From: JAPHTQ01 sp050295975
GTDB lineage: Bacteria > Pseudomonadota > Gammaproteobacteria > Thiohalomonadales > Thiohalomonadaceae
NCBI GenBank assembly: GCA_050295975.1
Contig: JBNKQR010000013.1
Span: 1 to 60,046, forward strand
Length of the DNA: 60,046 bases
Direction of reading: 5' to 3'
Below the pieces are notes generated by a model. That model ran no database searches. It saw only the letters and a list, made by a program, of their open reading frames with translations, and was not told the DNA's origin. The translations under genes and the position numbers were made by a program. Positions 45,343-53,562 of this stretch are shown piece by piece. The stretch's first letter is position 1, and every line of letters begins with the position of its first letter.

Positions 45343-46278
45343 TTAGGGCAGGTCGTCCAGGTTTGCCCCTTCTTTCTCCACCGGCATCAAATCATCTTTG
45401 CTTACACCCAGGGCGAGTGCGGCAGCACTGGCGACGTAGATGGAGGAGTAGGTACCGACAAAGATACCCAGTAGCAGCGCAGTGGCAAAACCGTGAATTG
45501 ACTCACCACCGATGAAGAACAGAGCCAGTAGCACCAGTATGGTGGTAAAGGAGGTCATCAAGGTACGTGACAGGGTCTGATTAAGGGAGGTATTCACCAC
45601 CTCATCTGGACTACCTTTGCGCATCTTGCGGAAGTTCTCACGGATACGGTCAAAGACCACGATGGTGTCGTTGAGCGAGTAACCGATCACCGCGAGCACT
45701 GCCGCAAGCACGGTGAGGTCGAAATCGAGTTGCAGGATTGAGAAGACACCCAAGGTGATAATCACATCGTGCACCAGCGCCGCAACGGAACCTACCGCAA
45801 AGCGATACTCGAAACGCAGTGCAACATAGATGAGGATACCGATGAGAGCGTAGAGCATTGCCAGACCGCCGTCATTGGTCAGCTCTTCACCCACCTGAGG
45901 TCCAACGAACTCAACCCGACGCATCTGCACACTGTCATCCTGCAGCTTGAGCGCAGCAAAGATACGGTCACTTAGCTCGGCACTGCTCTCTCCTTCACGA
46001 GGTGCGATACGGATCATCACATCCTTGGCAGCACCAAAGTGCTGCACCACTGCATCACCGAAGCCCTGCTCACCCAGCACACCACGAATTTGATCAAGCT
46101 CGGCGTTAGTGGCATATCCGACTTCGATAATGGTACCACCGGTAAAATCGATACCTAAGTTGAAACCGCGCATCGCCATCGAAACAATCGAGATAAGAAT
46201 CAAGATCAGTGACACTGCCATGGCAATTTTGCGCTTGCCAAGAAAGTCGATGGAGGTTTCTTTTTTGAAAATTTGCAT
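45343..46278 (-). CDS. secF: SecF, Sec translocase accessory subunit
   Basis: The 311-aa inner-membrane protein has six TM helices, the N-terminal RGFNLGIDFTGGTIIEV motif and the conserved 'YSLNDTIVVFDRIREN' in the RND-like domain. Together with SecD it uses the proton motive force to pull preproteins across the membrane. It starts 10 nt after secD and closes the operon. Confidence 0.98.
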   Translation of the reverse strand: MQIFKKETSIDFLGKRKIAMAVSLILILISIVSMAMRGFNLGIDFTGGTIIEVGYATNAELDQIRGVLGEQGFGDAVVQHFGAAKDVMIRIAPREGESSAELSDRIFAALKLQDDSVQMRRVEFVGPQVGEELTNDGGLAMLYALIGILIYVALRFEYRFAVGSVAALVHDVIITLGVFSILQLDFDLTVLAAVLAVIGYSLNDTIVVFDRIRENFRKMRKGSPDEVVNTSLNQTLSRTLMTSFTTILVLLALFFIGGESIHGFATALLLGIFVGTYSSIYVASAAALALGVSKDDLMPVEKEGANLDDLP

Positions 46279-46288
46279 GACTGCCTCC

Positions 46289-48145
46289 TTAAATCGACAG
46301 GCCGGTGAGGCGTTTGCCCCCCAGCACCTGATTAACCACCGCGCGTGTCACCATAATGGCGGTGAACATGGAGGTGACGATACCGATGGAGAGAGTTATC
46401 GCGAAACCCTTGATCGGTCCGGTGCCAAAACTGAACAGTACAACCGCAGCAATCAGAGTAGTGATGTTGGCATCGGCAATAGTAGAGAAAGCTTTTTCGT
46501 AACCGGCGTGGATCGCAGCTTGTGGAGTATTACCGGAACGTAACTCTTCGCGAATACGCTCGAAGATCAACACATTGGCGTCTACCGCCATGCCCACAGT
46601 CAATACGATACCGGCAATACCCGGAAGCGTCAGTGTCGCCTGCAACAGTGATAGAACGGCAACGATAAACACCAGATTGAGCGCCAGCGCGAGATTGGCA
46701 ACCATGCCAAATCCTTTGTACCAGAGCGCCATAAATCCGAGCACGGCAACAAAGCCAACCACAACCGAGGTGAAGCCCTTGTCGATGTTCTCCTGTCCCA
46801 TGCTTGGGCCGATGGTACGTTCCTCAACGATCTCCATCGGCGCTGCCAGGGCACCAGCACGCAGCAGCAGTGCCAGGTTGTGAGCTTCTTCCGGGCTGTC
46901 GAGGCCGGTGGTCTGGAAACGTTTACTGAACACACCACGAATGGTCGCGAGACTGATCACCTCTTCGATACGCTTGGTAGTGCGCTGAGGTTTACCGTTA
47001 ACCATGCGGGTCTCGGTCTTGGTCTCGATGTAGACAACCGCCATCCGCTTGCCGACATTTTCACGGGTGTTGTCGAGCATTTTGCGCGCACCCTTGGAGT
47101 CGAGGGTGACACTTACCTCGGGCTGACCGGTCTGTTGTTCAATACCTGCCGCGGCATCAATGATCTGATCACCTGTAACGATGACCTGCTTCTGCAGCAG
47201 CACCGGACGACCATCACGATGTTTGTAGAGTCGCGAGCCGTAGGGGACACGTCCCGCCAGAGCGTCATTGACCTCGTGCTCTTCATCTTCCATATGATAT
47301 TCGAGGGTAGCGGTGGCGCCGATGACATCCTTAGCGCGAGCGGTATCCTGTACGCCAGGCAGCTGCACCACGATACGCGCATCGCCCTGCTGCTGAATTA
47401 CCGGCTCAGCCACACCCAGTTCATTAACCCGCTTACGCAGAGTGGTGATGTTCTGTTTTACCGCAAACTTTTTGGTCTCCAGCAGCTCTTTTTCGCTAAG
47501 GCTGGCGTAGAGGTACTCGCTACCGTCACGTGGCTCTTCGTTGAGCAGCAGATCGCGGTACTCTTTACTAATCAGGTCATTGGCCTTCTGCCGTTCGGCA
47601 GCGTCACGGAACTTGATCTCCACCCGGCCCTGACTGGCAACGATGGTCAGGTAGCGCACCTTGTCCCCTCGCAGCAGTGCGCGCAGGTCGCTCACGTAGC
47701 GCTCCAACGCCTGGCTCTGTGCCGCATCCATATCCACCTCCATCAGGAAGTGCACACCGCCGCGCAGGTCCAGACCGAGATACATCGGCAGAGCATTAAG
47801 GCCGCGCAACCAGTCAGGGGTCGCCGGGGCCAGGTTCATCGCCGTTGTAAAGGTATCACCCAGCGCTTCGCGTACAGGCTCATAGGCCCTTAACTGAGTA
47901 TCGGTATCAGCAAAACGAATCAGCATAGAGCTGGGTTTGATTTCGAGGGATTTGTAGGCGAGCTTCTCTTTCTCCAACACCTGAATGACTTTGTCACGGG
48001 CAGCGTTGTTGACCTCGGCCATACGATTGGCGGAGATCTGCAGTGACGGGTCGTCGCCGTAGAGATTTGGCAGTGCGTAAATCACCCCGACCACGGTCAT
48101 AAAGGCGATCAACAGGTATTTCCAGAGCGGGTAGCGGTTAATCAT
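46289..48145 (-). CDS. secD: SecD, Sec translocase accessory subunit
   Basis: The 618-aa protein (E. coli 615) has an N-terminal TM helix, the P1 head with LGLDLRGGVHFLMEVD, and C-terminal RND-like helices (GIVLTVGMAVDANVLIFERIREE). Partner of SecF. It is preceded by yajC with a 63-nt gap. No truncation. Confidence 0.98.
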   Translation of the reverse strand: MINRYPLWKYLLIAFMTVVGVIYALPNLYGDDPSLQISANRMAEVNNAARDKVIQVLEKEKLAYKSLEIKPSSMLIRFADTDTQLRAYEPVREALGDTFTTAMNLAPATPDWLRGLNALPMYLGLDLRGGVHFLMEVDMDAAQSQALERYVSDLRALLRGDKVRYLTIVASQGRVEIKFRDAAERQKANDLISKEYRDLLLNEEPRDGSEYLYASLSEKELLETKKFAVKQNITTLRKRVNELGVAEPVIQQQGDARIVVQLPGVQDTARAKDVIGATATLEYHMEDEEHEVNDALAGRVPYGSRLYKHRDGRPVLLQKQVIVTGDQIIDAAAGIEQQTGQPEVSVTLDSKGARKMLDNTRENVGKRMAVVYIETKTETRMVNGKPQRTTKRIEEVISLATIRGVFSKRFQTTGLDSPEEAHNLALLLRAGALAAPMEIVEERTIGPSMGQENIDKGFTSVVVGFVAVLGFMALWYKGFGMVANLALALNLVFIVAVLSLLQATLTLPGIAGIVLTVGMAVDANVLIFERIREELRSGNTPQAAIHAGYEKAFSTIADANITTLIAAVVLFSFGTGPIKGFAITLSIGIVTSMFTAIMVTRAVVNQVLGGKRLTGLSI

Positions 48146-48208
48146 GATGACACCAGATACAGTAACCGGCGCAGAGGCGCCGGTTATCGATAGTTATTGT
48201 TACAAGAC

Positions 48209-48547
48209 TCAGAGAGTTTTGATGGTCCCTTTAGGGAGCAGAGTGGAAACAGCTTCACGCTGAACCTTAATCTGCACATTGTCGGCCACTTCCACCAACA
48301 TGTGGGTCTCGCCAACTTCAATGACGCGTCCGTAGATGCCACCACTGGTTAGTACCTCATCTCCCTTGGAGATCGCTTCGACCATCTTTTTGTGTTCCTT
48401 GGCACGGCGCGACTGCGGACGAATCAAAAGGAAGTAGAAGACGACGAACAGGATAATGAAGGGAAACAGTGCTTCCAGCATGCCGGGTTGCTGCTGGGCG
48501 GCCGCCGGTGCGGCTTCAGCCAGGGCGTCGGAGATAAAAAAGCTCAT
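48209..48547 (-). CDS. yajC: YajC, SecDF-associated membrane protein
   Basis: The 112-aa protein has one TM helix (about 25-45, LFPFIILFVVFYFLLIRPQ) and the typical RPQSRRAKEHKKMVEAISKGDEVLTSGG stretch, followed by a small cytoplasmic beta domain. It joins SecDF and YidC. Located between tgt and secD as usual. Confidence 0.97.
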   Translation of the reverse strand: MSFFISDALAEAAPAAAQQQPGMLEALFPFIILFVVFYFLLIRPQSRRAKEHKKMVEAISKGDEVLTSGGIYGRVIEVGETHMLVEVADNVQIKVQREAVSTLLPKGTIKTL

Positions 48548-48594
48548 GTTAATTCCTTGAGTCGGTTTATTGGTGGCTCGAAAAGTGGCGCCTA

Positions 48595-49695
48595 TTATGG
48601 CATAGCTCGCCGGGAATAAAAGTCGTTCACAAAGGTTTCCAGAGTCCCGGCGGCGATGGCCTCACGCAGGCCCTGCATCAAATTCTGGTAATAGCGCAGG
48701 TTGTGGATGGTATTGAGCCGTGCCCCCAGGATCTCTCCGGCCCTGTCCAGATGGCGCAGGTAGGCGCGGGAGTAGTTACGACAGGTGTAACAGTCACAAG
48801 CAGGATCCAGCGGGCCGGTATCGTGCTGATGGCTGGCATTGCGGATCTTCACCACCCCTTCACTGGTAAAGAGGTGGCCGTTGCGGGCGTTGCGGGTCGG
48901 CATCACGCAGTCGAACATATCGACCCCGCGGCGCACCGCCTCGACGATATCCTCCGGTTTGCCCACCCCCATCAGGTAGCGCGGCTTGTCTGTCGGCATA
49001 TGCGGGGTCAGCCCCTCCAGGGTGCCCATCATCTCCTCTTTCGGCTCGCCCACCGAGAGGCCGCCAATGGCGTAGCCATCAAAACCAATCTCGAGCAAAC
49101 CTTCCAATGACTCCTGCCGCAGCTCATGGTACATACCCCCCTGGACGATACCGAAGAGGGCGTTGGGGTTATCCCCATGAGCCACTTTGGAGCGCTTGGC
49201 CCAACGCAGCGACAGCTCCATCGACTCCCGTGCCTGCTCCTCGGTGGCCGGGTATGGAGTGCATTCATCGAAGATCATCACGATGTCGGAGCCCAGCTCG
49301 CGCTGCACCGCCATCGACTCTTCCGGGCCCATGAAGACCTTGTCGCCATTGACCGGTGAGGCGAAGGTGACCCCCTCCTCGCTTATCTTGCGCATCTCAC
49401 CGAGACTGAATACCTGAAAACCGCCGGAGTCGGTGAGGATCGGCCCCGACCAGTGCATGAAATCGTGCAGATCACCGTGGGCGCGGATCACCTCGGTGCC
49501 GGGACGTAGCATCAAATGAAAGGTGTTACCGAGGATGATCTCGGCACCGATCTCGCGCAGCTCTTCCGGGGTCATCGCCTTGACTGTGCCGTAGGTGCCC
49601 ACCGGCATGAAGGCCGGGGTCTCCACCGTACCGCGCTCGAAGGTGAGGCGACCGCGACGGGCGGCACCGTCGTTACCGAGCAGTTCAAATTCCAT
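48595..49695 (-). CDS. tgt: tRNA-guanine transglycosylase
   Basis: Inserts preQ1 at position 34 of GUN tRNAs. The 366-aa protein has the substrate loop SGGFQVFSL, active-site FDCVMPTRNARNG and the zinc site CDCYTCRNYSRAYLRHL. Its ATG shares one base with the queA stop (TGATG). First-to-second step coupling with queA in one operon. Confidence 0.98.
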   Translation of the reverse strand: MEFELLGNDGAARRGRLTFERGTVETPAFMPVGTYGTVKAMTPEELREIGAEIILGNTFHLMLRPGTEVIRAHGDLHDFMHWSGPILTDSGGFQVFSLGEMRKISEEGVTFASPVNGDKVFMGPEESMAVQRELGSDIVMIFDECTPYPATEEQARESMELSLRWAKRSKVAHGDNPNALFGIVQGGMYHELRQESLEGLLEIGFDGYAIGGLSVGEPKEEMMGTLEGLTPHMPTDKPRYLMGVGKPEDIVEAVRRGVDMFDCVMPTRNARNGHLFTSEGVVKIRNASHQHDTGPLDPACDCYTCRNYSRAYLRHLDRAGEILGARLNTIHNLRYYQNLMQGLREAIAAGTLETFVNDFYSRRAMP

Positions 49696-50729
49696 CAGGC
49701 GGCCTCCTCCTGTTGTGGCAAGAGAAACATGGCATCGCCATAACTGAAGAAACGGTATTGTTGGTCCACGGCGTGGCGGTAGGCATTCATCACCGCATCA
49801 TACCCGGCAAAGGCGCAGACCAACATCAACAGGGTCGACTCCGGCAGGTGGAAGTTGGTCAGCAGAGCATCGATCACGCGAAACTGGTAACCGGGGGTGA
49901 TAAAGATATCGGTCTCACCGGCATAAGGAACCAGCTCGCCACTGCGTGCCGCCGACTCCAGCGAGCGGACCACGGTGGTCCCAACCGCGACGACTCGCCC
50001 ACCGCGCAGTCGGGCACGGGTTACCGCCTCAACAGTCTCCCGCGACACCTCAATATATTCCGCATGCATCACGTGCTCACGAATATCATCCACCCGCACT
50101 GGCTGAAAGGTCCCCGCACCCACGTGCAGGGTGACAAAGGCGGTTTCGATACCGTCCTGCTGTAGCTGTTCCAGCATCGCCTGATCAAAATGGAGTCCGG
50201 CGGTGGGTGCAGCGACCGCACCTTCGCGGTTGGCGTAGACGGTCTGATAACGCTCACTGTCTACTTCGACCGCCTCTCTATCTATATATGGAGGGAGTGG
50301 CATGCGGCCATGCTGTTTGAGTAGCTCCAGTACCGGTCCGGGAAAGCGCAGAGCAAAGAGATCGTCCTCGCGACCGGTAACCTCTACGTCGAAGGCATCC
50401 TCCAGGGTCAGCCAGCTTCCAGGTTTCGGCGATTTACTGGCACGCACGTGGGCCAATACCTCACGCTTACTGGTGATGCGCTCCACCAGAACCTCGACCC
50501 GGCCTCCACTCTCCTTGCGACCGAACAGCCGCGCCGGAATCACCCGTGTGTCGTTGAATACCAGCAGGTCGCCGGGCCGCAGCAGACCAGGCAGATCACT
50601 GAACTGCCTGTCATCGACCTCACCGCTCACACCATCTAGCAACAGCAGACGGCTGCCGCGACGCTCAGTGGCGGGGCGCTGAGCGATCAACGATTCGGGC
50701 AGGTCGTATTGGAAGTCGGTACGTTGCAT
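49695..50729 (-). CDS. queA: S-adenosylmethionine:tRNA ribosyltransferase-isomerase
   Basis: Converts preQ1-tRNA to epoxyqueuosine-tRNA using the ribosyl part of SAM. The 344-aa protein begins RTDFQYDLPESLIAQRPATERRGSRLL and contains LVFNDTRVIPARLFG, VAAPTAGLHFD and VTLHVGAGTFQPVR. It is the first gene of the operon leading to secF. Upstream lie an imperfect inverted repeat and the divergent tRNA-Leu gene. Confidence 0.98.
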   Translation of the reverse strand: MQRTDFQYDLPESLIAQRPATERRGSRLLLLDGVSGEVDDRQFSDLPGLLRPGDLLVFNDTRVIPARLFGRKESGGRVEVLVERITSKREVLAHVRASKSPKPGSWLTLEDAFDVEVTGREDDLFALRFPGPVLELLKQHGRMPLPPYIDREAVEVDSERYQTVYANREGAVAAPTAGLHFDQAMLEQLQQDGIETAFVTLHVGAGTFQPVRVDDIREHVMHAEYIEVSRETVEAVTRARLRGGRVVAVGTTVVRSLESAARSGELVPYAGETDIFITPGYQFRVIDALLTNFHLPESTLLMLVCAFAGYDAVMNAYRHAVDQQYRFFSYGDAMFLLPQQEEAA

Positions 50730-50747
50730 AGGGCGCGGATGATAACA

Positions 50748-50814
50748 AAGGTTACAGGTAGCAGGTAGCAGCGGACGGTTTTGGTTTTACCTGTCACCTG
50801 AAACCTGTCACCTT
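50748..50814. repeat. Imperfect inverted repeat upstream of tRNA-Leu
   Basis: Arm 1 (50748-50771, AAGGTTACAGGTAGCAGG...) pairs with arm 2 (50791-50814), about 19 of 24 positions, around a 19-nt centre. Arm 2 itself contains ACCTGTCACCT twice (50789-50799 and 50803-50813). It is followed by a CCTTTTACC/CCTTTAACC tract that reaches the tRNA promoter. It looks like a small mobile or structured repeat in the queA-tRNA gap. Confidence 0.7.
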
Positions 50815-50823
50815 CATTCTCCT

Positions 50824-50852
50824 TTTACCTTTAACCTTTTACCTCTTATAAT
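50824..50852 (+). promoter_or_regulatory. tRNA-Leu promoter
   Basis: TTTACC (-35, 50824-50829) and a perfect TATAAT (-10, 50847-50852) are 17 bp apart. The GC-rich GCGCCCTCC after the -10 resembles a stringent discriminator, and the tRNA starts 11 nt after the -10. Confidence 0.8.
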
Positions 50853-50863
50853 GCGCCCTCCTT

Positions 50864-50950
50864 GCCGGGGTGGCGAAATTGGTAGACGCAGGGGATTCAA
50901 AATCCCCCGGTGGCAACACCTTGTCGGTTCGAGTCCGACCCTCGGTACCA
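50864..50950 (+). tRNA. tRNA-Leu (anticodon CAA)
   Basis: The 87-nt gene starts GCCGGGGTGGCGAAATTGG, typical of class II tRNA-Leu, and ends with an encoded CCA. The anticodon arm is GGGGA / TTCAAAA / TCCCC, giving CAA, which reads UUG. A long variable arm (CCGGTGGCAACACCTTG) and a T arm GTCGG/TTCGAGT/CCGAC are present. The acceptor stem pairs fully with two G-U pairs. Confidence 0.97.
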
Positions 50951-51000
50951 GTTTATTGTTTGGTGTACTTTGGCTCGATGGTATTCGACTTGTCGGTTGA

Positions 51001-51093
51001 CGCGGTACTTCCCTGTACCGCGCCCTGCGGGCGCACTGAAGTGCGTCCCCGTCGGCTTTCCTGCCGATGGGTCGAGTCAGACCCTCGGTACCA
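51001..51093 (+). repeat. Hairpin array ending in a partial copy of the tRNA-Leu 3' end
   Basis: Successive hairpins are CGCGGTAC/GTACCGCG (51001-51022), a GCCC/GGGC palindrome (51023-51033), GCAC/GTGC and CGGC/GCCG. They are followed by TCGAGTCAGACCCTCGGTACCA (51072-51093), written here as a 22-nt match with one mismatch to the tRNA 3' end at 50929-50950. It is not a second tRNA because no anticodon arm precedes it. Confidence 0.75.
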
Positions 51094-51209
51094 TTCAAAT
51101 ATTGCATCCTCATGGCAAAAACTCCTTTTACAACAACAAGATCGCGACTTGTCGCGCACTTAAAAACCCGCTAGCCTTTCAGGGTTGAATAACGATGAAG
51201 GAACGACCC

Positions 51210-52064
51210 GTGTCATTGAAAAGGTTGCAGGTAATCGCTGGCGTGCTGTTTGCAGGTTTGCTTGCCAGTGGCTGCTCCTCCATGCTCACCTCCACTCTGG
51301 GTAACAATCTTTCAAGCGCCATAGCGAATCAGGACGATCCAGAGACGGTTCGGTCTGGAATGCCCACCTTCATGTTGCTGATCGACGGCTTGATCAACGA
51401 CGACCCGAATGACCAAAACCTGCTGCTTGCCGGTTCCCGCCTCTACAGCACCTACGCCGCTGTCTTTGTCGACGACCCGGAACGGGCCAAAAAGATGGCC
51501 GAGCGCGCCTACGATTATGCCGAGCGCGCTCTTTGCCAAATACGCCCACGTATCTGTGAATTGCGCAAAGGCCCCTATCTGGAACTGCTCCCGGCAATCA
51601 AAGAGACCGACGATGATGAGATCGACGCGCTCTATGCATACGCCCTCTCCTGGGCGCTGTGGATACAAACCCATAGTAGCGACTGGGGAGCCGTGGCCGA
51701 CCTGCCCAAGGTGGAGGCACTACTGGATCAAGTCATCGCATTAAATCCGAAATACAAACAGGGTGAACCCTACCTCTACCTGGGGATCATCCGCAGTCAG
51801 TTGCCACCCGCCCTCGGTGGCAAACCGGAGAAAGGCGCCGAGGCCTTCGAAAAGGCGATTGCCCTCTCCAACGGTCATAACCTGATGGCCAAGGTAGAGT
51901 ACGCAAGAGGCTATGCCCGCCTGATGTTTGATCGGGAACTGCACGACCGCCTGCTCAATGAGGTGCTGGCAGCTGATCCCGAGGTTCCCGGTGCAACCCT
52001 GAGCAACACCCTCGCCCAACGCCAGGCGAAGGAACTGCTGCAATCGGCAGCGGACTATTTCTAG
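51210..52064 (+). CDS. tatT: TatT-like TPR lipoprotein of a TRAP transporter
   Basis: From GTG 51210, chosen for AAGGA seven bases upstream, the product is 284 aa. It has a lipobox (AGLLASGCSS) and a helical, TPR-like body (LLLAGSRLYSTYAAVFVDDPERAKKMAERAYDYA, LNPKYKQGEPYLYLGIIRSQLP). It matches TatT, the trimeric periplasmic protein that partners with the TRAP substrate-binding protein in Treponema and in many proteobacteria. It starts the tatT-dctP-dctQ-dctM operon. An ATG at 51195 is a weaker alternative start. Confidence 0.9.
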   Translation: MSLKRLQVIAGVLFAGLLASGCSSMLTSTLGNNLSSAIANQDDPETVRSGMPTFMLLIDGLINDDPNDQNLLLAGSRLYSTYAAVFVDDPERAKKMAERAYDYAERALCQIRPRICELRKGPYLELLPAIKETDDDEIDALYAYALSWALWIQTHSSDWGAVADLPKVEALLDQVIALNPKYKQGEPYLYLGIIRSQLPPALGGKPEKGAEAFEKAIALSNGHNLMAKVEYARGYARLMFDRELHDRLLNEVLAADPEVPGATLSNTLAQRQAKELLQSAADYF

Positions 52065-52074
52065 GAGAAATGAC

Positions 52075-53082
52075 GTGAAACGCATCATCACATCCCTGCT
52101 GCTGTTGAGCCTTACCCTTGTGGTAGCACCGCTCCAGGCAACCACCTTCAAGATCGCCACCATCGCCCCTGACGGCACGAGCTGGATGAATGAGATGCGC
52201 GCCGGTGCAGATGAGATAAAAAAGCGTACCGAGGGCCGAGTGAATTTCCGTTTTTATCCCGGCGGCATCATGGGCAACGACAACAGCGTGCTGCGCAAGA
52301 TCCGCGTTGGCCAGCTCCAGGGAGGCGCTCTCACCGGCGGTGGTCTGGCGGACATTCTGCCCGAAGCACAGGTCTACAGCCTGCCCTTTATCTTTCGTGA
52401 CTACGCCGAGGTTGATTACGTTCGTAAACAGATGGATCCGGTACTGATGCAGCAGCTGGAAAAAGTCGGCTACGTCGGCTTCGGTATCAGCGAAGGTGGC
52501 TTTGCCTACCTGATGTCCGACACGGCGGTTTCCGGTGCCGAGGCATTGCATGGCCATAAAATCTGGGTGCCTGAGGGCGACGTGATCAGCCGCACGGCCT
52601 TCGAGTCCACTGGGGTTTCTCCGATTCCCCTGCCGCTGACAGACGTCCTCACCGGTCTGCAAACGGGACTGGTCGATACCGTCGCCGCCACCCCTACCGG
52701 TGCCATCGCGTTGCAGTGGCATACCCGAGTACACAACCTTACCGAAGTCCCATTGATGTACATCTACGGCATCATGGTAGTAAAGCTTCGCGACTTTAAA
52801 CGCCTCACTACAACCGATCAGAAAGTGGTACGTGAGGTGATGGGTAACATCTTCCAAAGCCTCAACAAGAAAAACCGCGCTGACAACAATAGCGCCCTTG
52901 ATGCGCTCAGGGCGCAGGGCATTACCTTTGTGCCAAGCAATATCGAAAAGCTCCGTCAATGGCAGGGTATTGTCGGCACTGCGATGGATAAGCTGATCGC
53001 AAACCAGTTGTTTGAACCGACAATCCATCAGCGTCTACTCGGCTATCTCGAGACCTATCGCGCTCAGGCTACCAACCACTAG
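52075..53082 (+). CDS. dctP: TRAP transporter substrate-binding protein (DctP family)
   Basis: The 335-aa protein has a signal peptide (LVVAPLQATT) and the TRAP P-subunit fold (FKIATIAPDGTSWMNEMRAGADEIKKRT, LRKIRVGQLQGGALTGGGLADI, VYSLPFIFRDYAEVD). The conserved Arg that binds carboxylates is not certain in my reading. The substrate is unknown; P subunits paired with TatT often bind hydrophobic or unusual organic acids. It lies 10 nt after tatT. Confidence 0.95.
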   Translation: MKRIITSLLLLSLTLVVAPLQATTFKIATIAPDGTSWMNEMRAGADEIKKRTEGRVNFRFYPGGIMGNDNSVLRKIRVGQLQGGALTGGGLADILPEAQVYSLPFIFRDYAEVDYVRKQMDPVLMQQLEKVGYVGFGISEGGFAYLMSDTAVSGAEALHGHKIWVPEGDVISRTAFESTGVSPIPLPLTDVLTGLQTGLVDTVAATPTGAIALQWHTRVHNLTEVPLMYIYGIMVVKLRDFKRLTTTDQKVVREVMGNIFQSLNKKNRADNNSALDALRAQGITFVPSNIEKLRQWQGIVGTAMDKLIANQLFEPTIHQRLLGYLETYRAQATNH

Positions 53083-53085
53083 CTT

Positions 53086-53562
53086 ATGCTGGCTCACCTG
53101 CTGCACTTCCTGCGCCGCGCTGAAGAGGGTTTCATTCTTCTGCTGCTCAGCGCAATGGTATTGCTGGCAGGCACCCAGATCCTGCTGCGTAATCTGTGGG
53201 AGAGCGGCATTGCCTGGGGGGATCCGGTATTGCGTGTGCTGATTCTCTGGGTCGGCATGTTTGGTGCCATGCTCGCCAGTCGCAGTAACCAGCACATCAG
53301 CATCGACATTCTCTCCCACTACCTTTCACCTAAGTGGAAACGCTACAGCAGCACGCTAACCAATCTGTTCAGCGCCGTGATCTGTACTCTGCTGAGTTGG
53401 CACAGTGGGCGCTTTGTCATCTTCGAGTGGCAGGATGGTGCCGAACTTTTCTCTGGTGTACCGGTATGGATCGCTGAAGCTATCCTGCCGCTTGGCTTTG
53501 CTGTTATCGCGGTACGCTTTGCCCTACTGAGCGTTCAGTCACTACAGGGCGATAAACCTTGA
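53086..53562 (+). CDS. dctQ: TRAP transporter small permease (DctQ family)
   Basis: The 158-aa inner-membrane protein has four TM helices and the family signature 'QILLRNLWESGIAWGDPVLRVLILWVGMFGAMLASR..QHISIDIL'. It pairs with the DctM permease encoded immediately downstream (overlapping). It starts 3 nt after dctP. Confidence 0.95.
   Translation: MLAHLLHFLRRAEEGFILLLLSAMVLLAGTQILLRNLWESGIAWGDPVLRVLILWVGMFGAMLASRSNQHISIDILSHYLSPKWKRYSSTLTNLFSAVICTLLSWHSGRFVIFEWQDGAELFSGVPVWIAEAILPLGFAVIAVRFALLSVQSLQGDKP

Noticed and set aside
46880..47893. Long plus-strand ORF (337 codons)
   Set aside because: Antisense to secD, whose motifs and length are complete; the reverse frame is open because of codon bias.
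51072..51093. Second tRNA gene after tRNA-Leu
   Set aside because: Only the T-arm/acceptor end is repeated; no D or anticodon arm precedes it.
51955..53028. Minus-strand ORF of 357 codons
   Set aside because: Antisense to dctP and the end of tatT; translation shows no recognisable domain, and dctP is clear on the other strand.
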